Assembly (NCBI GenBank): GCA_001819395.1
Contig: MHMQ01000002.1
Span: forward strand, 1-32,403
DNA from: Candidatus Niyogibacteria bacterium RIFCSPLOWO2_01_FULL_45_48
GTDB lineage: Bacteria; Patescibacteriota; Minisyncoccia; HO2-45-28
Length of the DNA stretch: 32,403 nt
Direction of reading: 5' to 3'
Shown here: one piece after another, positions 25,628 to 32,403 of the stretch
Numbering within the stretch: the first letter of the stretch is position 1
Layout: every line of letters starts with the position of its first letter
Made by a program: the position numbers and the translations under genes
The notes under the pieces: model-generated
What the model saw: the letters and a program-made list of their open reading frames with translations, nothing else
Told to the model about the DNA's origin: nothing
Database searches by the model: none

Positions 25628-28041
25628 TTTTTAGGATAGCGTCCGCTTACTTCAGCCTCTATTTCGGAAATCGGCTTTCCGTATTTTTGCGCCGAAAGTT
25701 CTTTAAGCGACTCGGCAACAGCCGCGCTTCCCTTTTGGGCCGGAAAGATTTTAATATTGAAAGGTTTTGCCGTCTGTCCATTGACCAGCATGCGCAAATA
25801 GGCATTGAAATTTTCTATATTCAGGAGGTCCTGCGCCAAAAAAACAGGCTTAAACTGCTTTTCCAAATGTTCGGCGTCATCGGCTCCTATTCTGAATGCC
25901 GCGATTGATCCGACATTCCCGAAAACCGCTAGTCTTATCGGATCGATCAGTTGTCCTATGAACTGGTGAGCCAAAACGAGACTAAGCCGGTATTTTCGGG
26001 CCTCGGAAAGGATGGTGGAAATCGAAGGCGTGGTAACGTTCTGGAATTCGTCGAGATACAGATAAAAGTCGCTTCTTTGGTCTTCGGGTATATTTACGCG
26101 GGAAAATGCGGCCATCAGCAGTTTGCCCACTATTATAAGGCCGAGAAGAGAGGCGTTTGTTTCTCCAATCCGTCCTTTTGAAAGATTAACCAAAAGAATC
26201 TTTTTTCCGTCCATTATTTCTCTGAAACGTAAAGACGACTTCTCCTGTAAAAGTATGGGCCTCATGAATTCGTTGCTTAAAAATGTGTCGAACTTGGAAG
26301 TTATGTAAGGAACCATGTTGGCAAGCGCGGCTTCTCCGCCCGCCTTTTCAGCTACGTCTTTCCAGAAAGCGTTTATTACCGGATTTCTTGAGCGGGAAAT
26401 CTTCAGCCGGCGAAATTCCGAATCGGTCATTACCCGCTCTATTTCAAAAAGAGTATTTCCGGAAGACGGATCTTCCATCACCAGAAGGGTTGAATTTCTG
26501 AAATATGTTTCAAAAATCGGGCCGAGAGCCTCGGGTACGTCGGCGTAAAGCTTTCTGAAAATTTCCAAAAGCTCGTTGACTATGAAAGTTTTTTGTTCGG
26601 GGTAAGCCGGGTCGTACTCCAAAAAGTTAAGACCCATCGGGCGCGAAGTGTTGGCCGGATTAAAATACACCACGTCATCCACGCGGTTTTCCGGAACATA
26701 CCCAAGGATCGCGTCCACCATATCTCCGTGCGGATCAATGACACAAAGGCCCTCGCCCGACTCTATGTCCTGTTTAATCATGTTTTGCATGAGAGTGGTT
26801 TTGCCGGTGCCGGTCTGTCCTATTATATACATATGCCTCCGGCGGTCATCGCGCGAAAACTTTATTGGAACACGCTCTCCTCTATAAATATTTTCCCCGA
26901 TAAGTACTCCTTCTGACGGCAGACCTGCCGGAGCAGGAGCGTCTTTGGCTTTTAGGGTCTTCAGTTTCGGAGCGGCGGTAAGGGCCGAGGGAAGATGATA
27001 AACACTCGTCAGCTCCCGGCTATTTAAAGACAGCGCTCCTCTTTTGTCCGCTATTCTGAAAGCAAAACGATAAAGAAAATCACCGAGCTCCCTTGGTTTG
27101 ACTTTTTTATAAACAAAACTGTTTCCCCTTGTTTCGCCGAACTGTATAAAAGAGCTCGCCAGTTCCTGAATTATGCCTTCGGCTTCCTCCGGATAGGACG
27201 CGGAGGCTACAAGCCGGATGTTCACGCTAAATACCGGGAAAGAGGATTTTTCTTCAAGCAGTTTGAGCGTTTCCTCATCCACAACGACCGGGCCGTCTTT
27301 TTTTGCGTTGTCACTGCGCCCGGTTATAAGAAAAACAACCTCCTTCAGGACCCTCGACCAGCCGGTTTCTGTTTTCAGTTTTTTTCCTTCCCGGACGGTT
27401 TTTACTGCCTGTTTAAGTTTTTTAAGAAATTTTTTAGGGTCTCTCTGGACGACTATCTGAAGAGCCGCGCCTTCGCCCTCCTTTTTAAGCTTGGTAAAAG
27501 AATTTGCGATAACCTCAAGAGGGTCGGCGTCCAGGTTTTGGTAGGTTCGTATGGGCAGTAACGGATTTGAAGACAGCTCAAAATAGCCCGCGGCTGCCGA
27601 ACCGGAGGGATTGAAAATATTATAATCTTCCGGCTTTTGCTCCACTTTTGCGGTTGGATACAGGCTCTGCAGATGCTTTTCAAAAAGCCTGGAGTGTTTG
27701 CGCGGAACCGCCACAAAAAACGCGGTCTCTTCGCCGACAGTCGGCAGAGCCAACTCTAAAGCAAAGCTTGAACTTCCGAACCACCGGTCCTCAAAAATTG
27801 CGGCAAGCCCCGAGTAAAACTGCTCCATGACCGAAATGAGGTCTTTAAACGAAACATTATCTTTTTGCGTTTCGCCGGTAATCGGCAGGGTTATTTCATA
27901 AAGAACAAAATTAAGAGACGCTTTTATGGCCTCTTTCTTTTTTAACCTCTTAAGAAAAAAAAGCAGGCTCCCTCCGGCCAATACAAAAACCGTTATTCCG
28001 ATGTAGGCATAGAAAAGCTGTTCAAAAGACAGAAGGTTCAT
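25624..28041 (-). CDS. Membrane-anchored VirD4/TraG/HerA-like ATPase (DUF87/TraM-recognition type)
   Basis: N-terminal TM; Walker A 'IIGQTGTGKTTLMQNMI', 'GLCVIDPHGDMVDAILGYVPENRVDDVVYFNPA', Walker B region 'FYLYLDEFQNVTTPSISTILSEARKYRLSLVLAHQFIGQL'. Confidence 0.87.
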   Translation of the reverse strand: MNLLSFEQLFYAYIGITVFVLAGGSLLFFLKRLKKKEAIKASLNFVLYEITLPITGETQKDNVSFKDLISVMEQFYSGLAAIFEDRWFGSSSFALELALPTVGEETAFFVAVPRKHSRLFEKHLQSLYPTAKVEQKPEDYNIFNPSGSAAAGYFELSSNPLLPIRTYQNLDADPLEVIANSFTKLKKEGEGAALQIVVQRDPKKFLKKLKQAVKTVREGKKLKTETGWSRVLKEVVFLITGRSDNAKKDGPVVVDEETLKLLEEKSSFPVFSVNIRLVASASYPEEAEGIIQELASSFIQFGETRGNSFVYKKVKPRELGDFLYRFAFRIADKRGALSLNSRELTSVYHLPSALTAAPKLKTLKAKDAPAPAGLPSEGVLIGENIYRGERVPIKFSRDDRRRHMYIIGQTGTGKTTLMQNMIKQDIESGEGLCVIDPHGDMVDAILGYVPENRVDDVVYFNPANTSRPMGLNFLEYDPAYPEQKTFIVNELLEIFRKLYADVPEALGPIFETYFRNSTLLVMEDPSSGNTLFEIERVMTDSEFRRLKISRSRNPVINAFWKDVAEKAGGEAALANMVPYITSKFDTFLSNEFMRPILLQEKSSLRFREIMDGKKILLVNLSKGRIGETNASLLGLIIVGKLLMAAFSRVNIPEDQRSDFYLYLDEFQNVTTPSISTILSEARKYRLSLVLAHQFIGQLIDPIRLAVFGNVGSIAAFRIGADDAEHLEKQFKPVFLAQDLLNIENFNAYLRMLVNGQTAKPFNIKIFPAQKGSAAVAESLKELSAQKYGKPISEIEAEVSGRYPKK

Positions 28042-28427
28042 TGTTTATTCGACAGAAGTTCAAACACCAGACGATCGTGAAAATCGTCCAAAAGGTGGGG
28101 ATTTTTCAGATGTTTGGCAACTTCCACGGCGTTTGAAATTCCGTGTTTTCCGGCAATGTTCATAAGCTCGTCTATCTGTTTGGCATGAGGTTCGTTTTGG
28201 AAAGAATCCGCTATTTTTTTAAGTGCGTCGGCGTCTCCCGCGGGCGCTTGAACCGAAGCTGGCGCCGGCGCTGCGGCGGATGCGTACTCCTTCACCACTT
28301 CTTTTGCCGCAGACTCCGGTTTGAACTCGGTGCCGGATTCGGCGAATTCCTTCTTCTTCTCGTTAAGCATCTGCTCAAGAGCTTTTATTTCTTCCTGCAG
28401 TATTTTTGGCGATTCCATGTTGGGCAT
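28038..28427 (-). CDS. Hypothetical 129-aa soluble protein coupled to the ATPase
   Basis: N-terminal coiled-coil-like segment, Ala/Pro linker, helical C-terminus; 4-nt overlap with the ATPase; TATAAT 7 nt before its ATG. Confidence 0.7.
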   Translation of the reverse strand: MPNMESPKILQEEIKALEQMLNEKKKEFAESGTEFKPESAAKEVVKEYASAAAPAPASVQAPAGDADALKKIADSFQNEPHAKQIDELMNIAGKHGISNAVEVAKHLKNPHLLDDFHDRLVFELLSNKQ

Positions 28428-28434
28428 TACTTAT

Positions 28435-28442
28435 ATTATAAT
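28435..28442. promoter_or_regulatory. Overlapping divergent -10 boxes (minus TATAAT 28440-28435; plus TATAAT 28437-28442)
   Basis: ATTATAAT; minus ATG begins 7 nt after one box, plus ATG 6 nt after the other. Confidence 0.6.
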
Positions 28443-28448
28443 CAAAAC

Positions 28449-30095
28449 ATGCTTAATTCCAAAAAGGCCCTGTTCATGGCCGCGGTTATTTTTTTAATCG
28501 CTGTTTTTTTCAGGTTTTGGGAATTAAAAAGCGTCCCGCCGGGACTATACCCCGACGAGGCAATGAACGGCAATAATGCCTTATATTCCTTAAAAACAGG
28601 CGATTTTTCCGTTTTTTACCCCGAAAATAACGGCCGGGAGGGGCTTTTCATGAATATTCAGGCGGTATCTCTGAAATTTTTTGGAAACGAGCCTTGGGCT
28701 TTGCGTCTTATTTCGGCGATTTTCGGATCGCTTACCATTCTTGGACTATTTTACTTTGGACGAGAATTTTCCAGGGGCCTAGAGGGCGCCAAAATTGCCG
28801 GGCTTTATCCCAACGAAATTCTCGCTCTTTCGGCGTCTTTTTTTCTTGCCGTCAGTTTCTGGCATATTAATTTTTCCAGAATAGGTTTTCGCGCGATAAT
28901 GGCCCCATTTTTTATCGTATGGGGATTTTATTTTTTGTGGCTGGTCTTTAGAGACGACTTTTCAAACAGACTCAAATATTTGGCCGCGGCTTTTGGCGGT
29001 TTTGTGTTCGGTTTGGGCGCGCACTCTTACATCGCCTACCGCGTCGCTCCCCTGCTTCTCTTAATCCCGTTTTTTAAAATCCTGAAAAGAAAAAATGGGT
29101 ATAAACAAATAGCGGTATTTTTATTTTTTGCTTTTATTGCTTTTGTTCCGCTCGGCGTTTATTATCTTCAAAACCCGGGTGATTTTTTGGGCCGAACTTC
29201 CCAAGTTTCGATTTTTTCGGAAATCTCGCCGGCAAAATCTTTTTTTGTTAATTCCGCAAAAACCCTCGGTTCATTGTGGTTTTCCGGCGATTGGAATCCT
29301 CGCCATAACTTGCCGGGCGCGCCTCTTTTATGGTGGCCGGTCGGAATTTTATTTGCCGCGGGGCTTTTGGCCGGCACAACTTCGGTCGGACTTTTCGGTT
29401 ATGTTTTCCTTGTGTCGTGGTTTGTTATTTTTTTGATTCCGGCTGTTTTTTCTTCCGAAGGAGTTCCGCACGCCCTTCGGTCAATAATAACACTGCCCGC
29501 AATTATGATGGTTGCCGGGTATGGTTTCTGGGAAATTTTGCGTAAAATTTCTTCCTGGCTCAAACGCCAAACCGAAGGCTTTCCGGAAAAATCCGCGCAA
29601 ATTTCAAGAATCCGTTTTGAACTTGTTTTACTTTTTTCGGCAATTATCGCGGCCCATATCGCGATAAGCTACGCGAATTACTTCGTGCGCTGGGCAAATC
29701 TCACGGAAACTCGCTTTGCTTTTTCGGAAAATTACACCGAGATCGGAAGGTGGCTCAATGAACAGCCGGACGATCTCAAAAAATACGTGCTGGTAAACAC
29801 GGGCGGGGTTTTGGTTTCCGCTCCCGACGATTTCTCCGTAAAACCCATACCCATGCCCGCGCAAACGGTTATGTTTTTGACTGGCACCTGGCCTCAAAGC
29901 GAAAGAATAAGAAAAAACCTGCTGTATATTATGCCGGAGGATATTGGTAAAATTGAATGCGCGGATTCGTGTTTAATAGTCCCGCTTGAAAATGGCGGAA
30001 ATTTAAGCCCAAAACTTAAATCGGCCGTGGAGGGATTGAAATTAAATTTGAACCGCGGATTTGCCGTGTTTTATAAAGGGGTTGATATAAGGTAA
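28449..30095 (+). CDS. GT39/PMT-like membrane glycosyltransferase 1 (start moved from tracked 28143 to ATG at 28449)
   Basis: 'FRFWELKSVPPGLYPDEAMNGNNALYSLKTGDF', 'ENNGREGLFMNIQAVSLKFFGNEPWALRLISAIFGSLTILG'; multi-TM. The upstream extension is antisense to 28038..28427. Confidence 0.82.
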   Translation: MLNSKKALFMAAVIFLIAVFFRFWELKSVPPGLYPDEAMNGNNALYSLKTGDFSVFYPENNGREGLFMNIQAVSLKFFGNEPWALRLISAIFGSLTILGLFYFGREFSRGLEGAKIAGLYPNEILALSASFFLAVSFWHINFSRIGFRAIMAPFFIVWGFYFLWLVFRDDFSNRLKYLAAAFGGFVFGLGAHSYIAYRVAPLLLLIPFFKILKRKNGYKQIAVFLFFAFIAFVPLGVYYLQNPGDFLGRTSQVSIFSEISPAKSFFVNSAKTLGSLWFSGDWNPRHNLPGAPLLWWPVGILFAAGLLAGTTSVGLFGYVFLVSWFVIFLIPAVFSSEGVPHALRSIITLPAIMMVAGYGFWEILRKISSWLKRQTEGFPEKSAQISRIRFELVLLFSAIIAAHIAISYANYFVRWANLTETRFAFSENYTEIGRWLNEQPDDLKKYVLVNTGGVLVSAPDDFSVKPIPMPAQTVMFLTGTWPQSERIRKNLLYIMPEDIGKIECADSCLIVPLENGGNLSPKLKSAVEGLKLNLNRGFAVFYKGVDIR

Positions 30096-30098
30096 AAT
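30093..30098 (+). promoter_or_regulatory. -10-like TAAAAT formed on the TAA stop of the upstream gene, 9 nt before the next ATG
   Basis: GGTAAAATTTAGATATAATG. Confidence 0.4.
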
Positions 30099-30107
30099 TT
30101 AGATATA

Positions 30108-31967
30108 ATGATTAGCCGTTATTTTTCAAACACAATCGCGGTTTCGCTGCTTTTGGCGATGTTTGTTTTTATGTTTTTTTCGTCCGTAAACGAATCGGCT
30201 ATTATGGACGAACTGGCGCATATTCCCGCCGGTTATTCATATTTAACCCAAAAAGACTACCGCCTGAATCCAGAGCACCCGCCCTTAATTAAAGACCTGT
30301 CCGCAATTCCTCTGCTTTTTTTGGATCTTAACTTTCCGACAAATATCCGGGCTTGGTCCGAAGATGTAAACGGCCAGTGGGATATGGGGCGCGCTTTTCT
30401 TTACGAATCAGGCAACAATCCTGATAAAATCATTTTTTGGTCAAGACTGCCGATGATGATTCTCACTCTTCTTTTGGGGTGGCTTATTTTTTCAACGGCG
30501 AGGCGCCTATATGGAGATGGGGTCGGACTTTTGGCTCTTTCTTTTTATTCATTTTCCCCTACTTTCATAGCTCATTCCCGCTACGTAACAACGGATCTTG
30601 CCGCGGCTTTCGGGTTTTTTATAGCCATCACTGCTTTCATATACCAGCTTAAATCGCCGGATCCCAAACGCTTGATTGTGGCCGGCCTCGCTTTTGGAAC
30701 GGCGCTTCTCCTGAAATTTTCTCTGGCGCTTTTGGCTCCCTTGTTTGTTTTATTCATATTTTTGTGGGGTTTTCTTTCACAATTGGATAATCTGCAAGAA
30801 CTCGACACCAATTTCAATCGGGCAAAAAAACTTTTTTACGAATGGTGCAGGCTGGGGCTTAATTTTTTGATCATTTCAATTATTGCCGTACTTTTAATCG
30901 CAACCGTATATCAATACCATGTTTGGAATTACCCTTTGGAACGGCAAACCGGTGACACCGAATTTCTTTTGAGCTCTTTCGGTTTCAGGCCGGCGGCTGA
31001 TTTCGTCTCGTTTATGGCGTCGAAACCGCCCCTGCGCGGACTTGGCCAGTACGCGCTTGGGCTTTTGATGGTAATACAACGCGCGGCCGGCGGAAATACA
31101 ACCTATTTTCTGGGACAAGTTTCAAACAGCGGCTGGTGGTATTATTTCCCGCTCGCGTATCTACTAAAAGAACCGCTCGCGTTCCTTTTGTTTCTGGCTC
31201 TTTCCGTTTTTATAGCCGTGAAATCCGTTCTTGATATCCACGAAAAGTCCTGGTTGGCGGTTTTTGAATGGATGAGGGACAACTTCTTTTTAACCGCGGG
31301 TTCTATTTTCATTGCCGTTTATTGGCTGCAATCGATAAAAAGTCCCTTGAACATAGGCGTCCGGCATGTTCTGCCGACCTTCCCTTTTGTTTATATTCTT
31401 GTTTCCAGAGAAATAATGCGCTGGTTAAGATTTTATTCTTTAAACGAACCCCGAAGCCTTGGCGAGTGGTTTTTCTCAATCTACGAGAAATTTATAAAAT
31501 CGGTTCCCAGATATTTTTTGGTAAGCTTTTTTATGCTCTGGCTCGGGCTAGAAACGGTCTTCGCGTTCCCGAACTATCTTTCTTATTATAATGTTCTCGC
31601 CGGAGGATCCGGCAACGGGTATAAATATATAGTCGATTCAAACTATGACTGGGGACAGGACCTAAAAAGACTCCGTGATTTCGCGGAAACAAATAAAATA
31701 GAAAAAATTGCCGTTGATTACTTCGGCGGAGGATCGCCTCAATATTATCTTGGCAGCAGGTTTGTCCCGTGGCAGTCATCCTTGGGACGCCCGAGTCCTG
31801 ATTCAAAAGATCCGAAATGGTTCGCTATTTCGGCCACGATTCGCCAGGGAGCGCTGGCCAAGCCGGCCCAAGGTTTCACTAAAAATTCGGAGGATTCATA
31901 CCTCTGGCTTGAGGGCCTTACGCCCTACGCCCGCGCCGGCCATTCAATTTTCATCTACAAATTTTAA
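30108..31967 (+). CDS. GT39/PMT-like membrane glycosyltransferase 2
   Basis: 'IMDELAHIPAGYSYLTQKDYRLNPEHPPLIKDLSAIPLLFL', multi-TM, 'NIGVRHVLPTFPFVYIL', 'SYYNVLAGG...YDWGQDLKRL'. Confidence 0.82.
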   Translation: MISRYFSNTIAVSLLLAMFVFMFFSSVNESAIMDELAHIPAGYSYLTQKDYRLNPEHPPLIKDLSAIPLLFLDLNFPTNIRAWSEDVNGQWDMGRAFLYESGNNPDKIIFWSRLPMMILTLLLGWLIFSTARRLYGDGVGLLALSFYSFSPTFIAHSRYVTTDLAAAFGFFIAITAFIYQLKSPDPKRLIVAGLAFGTALLLKFSLALLAPLFVLFIFLWGFLSQLDNLQELDTNFNRAKKLFYEWCRLGLNFLIISIIAVLLIATVYQYHVWNYPLERQTGDTEFLLSSFGFRPAADFVSFMASKPPLRGLGQYALGLLMVIQRAAGGNTTYFLGQVSNSGWWYYFPLAYLLKEPLAFLLFLALSVFIAVKSVLDIHEKSWLAVFEWMRDNFFLTAGSIFIAVYWLQSIKSPLNIGVRHVLPTFPFVYILVSREIMRWLRFYSLNEPRSLGEWFFSIYEKFIKSVPRYFLVSFFMLWLGLETVFAFPNYLSYYNVLAGGSGNGYKYIVDSNYDWGQDLKRLRDFAETNKIEKIAVDYFGGGSPQYYLGSRFVPWQSSLGRPSPDSKDPKWFAISATIRQGALAKPAQGFTKNSEDSYLWLEGLTPYARAGHSIFIYKF

Positions 31968-31970
31968 TTT

Positions 31971-32288
31971 TTAATACTTAATATCCTTGATTAGAAGCTC
32001 GCTATAGTGCTGGCGGTGTCCTCGTTTTACCCGGACTCGGGCCTTTGGCCTGTACCGGAAAACTATAACTTTTTTTGCTCTTTTGTTGCCCAAAATCTCG
32101 GCTTTGACTTCGGCTCCCTCAAGTAATGGCTGTCCCACGCTAACCTTATCGCCGTCGCCCAAAAGCAAAACCTTGTCCAGTTTAATTTCCCCGCCCTTTT
32201 CAAAGGCGGGCGATTTTTCAGTTTTTATTTTTTGTCCGGGCCGAACGACATATTGTTTTCCGGCGATTTCAACCACTGCAAATTTCAT
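31971..32288 (-). CDS. rplU: 50S ribosomal protein L21
   Basis: 'MKFAVVEIAGKQYVVRPGQKIKTEK', 'DKVLLLGDGDKVSVGQPLLEGAEVKAEILGNKRAKKVIVFRYRPKARVRVKRGHRQHYSELLI'. Confidence 0.95.
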   Translation of the reverse strand: MKFAVVEIAGKQYVVRPGQKIKTEKSPAFEKGGEIKLDKVLLLGDGDKVSVGQPLLEGAEVKAEILGNKRAKKVIVFRYRPKARVRVKRGHRQHYSELLIKDIKY

Positions 32289-32296
32289 ATTATAAG

Positions 32297-32325
32297 ATTT
32301 TAATCCTCCCCCTCCGGACTGTCAA
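32297..32325 (-). promoter_or_regulatory. Promoter of rplU: TTGACA-N17-TAAAAT, 8 nt before ATG; TAA of the -10 is the stop of the upstream ORF
   Basis: + coordinates: TGTCAA 32320-32325, ATTTTA 32297-32302, start CAT 32286-32288. Confidence 0.7.
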
Positions 32326-32403
32326 TAGCCGCGGGTTCAAGGCCCGGAGACTTGCCTGTTATTTTCAGAACGTCTTTGTCTATTTTTTTAAACTCCGCAG
32401 ACG
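32300..32403 (-). CDS. C-terminal end of an unidentified ORF running off the window
   Basis: One open minus frame: ...SAEFKKIDKDVLKITGKSPGLEPAAIDSPEGED*; the other two minus frames have stops. Confidence 0.4.
   Translation of the reverse strand, partial: SAEFKKIDKDVLKITGKSPGLEPAAIDSPEGED

Noticed and set aside
28143-28448. Tracked N-terminal extension of the first GT39 ORF
   Set aside because: Entirely antisense to the 129-aa minus gene, Arg/Cys/Phe-rich and not protein-like; ATG at 28449 with a -10 box 6 nt upstream is a better start.
1-32403. CRISPR array, transposon or prophage
   Set aside because: No regularly spaced repeats, no transposase, integrase or phage structural block; the tail-fibre-like protein alone is not evidence of a prophage.

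Overview
The 32.4 kb window is a gene-dense bacterial chromosome segment. Its overall character suggests a CPR/Patescibacteria (Parcubacteria-like) genome: four-base ATGA gene overlaps, Parcubacteria-type repetitive surface protein, very short intergenic gaps. That assignment is inference from protein character only. Contents in order: a 5'-truncated repetitive surface/tail-fibre-like protein (+); a long minus-strand block, listed here in transcription order: rnhB, rpmF, nusB-Nudix fusion, rnc, short smc, rpsP, M50 protease, INS-less proS, mreB, mreC, small membrane protein, D-aminoacylase-like amidohydrolase, murD, ftsW, murG, gltX, M23 peptidase, small membrane protein, PD-(D/E)XK nuclease, PaaX/Cas2-like protein; then a PEGA protein (+), tRNA-Glu(CUC) (-), a minus-strand operon (129-aa protein, VirD4/HerA-like ATPase, membrane protein, GtrA-like, murF), two GT39-like glycosyltransferases (+), rplU (-), and the C-terminal end of another ORF (-). 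No CRISPR array, transposase or rRNA was seen. The signals I would follow up first are: (i) -10-like boxes sitting 6-9 nt before the start codon at about eleven genes, with almost no Shine-Dalgarno sequences, implying leaderless transcription, including three -10 boxes built on the upstream gene's stop codon; (ii) a membrane-anchored PaaX/Cas2-like gene whose promoter-operator region is duplicated on its far side as a 51-bp imperfect repeat; (iii) a 731-aa SMC apparently lacking a hinge; (iv) a NusB-Nudix fusion.
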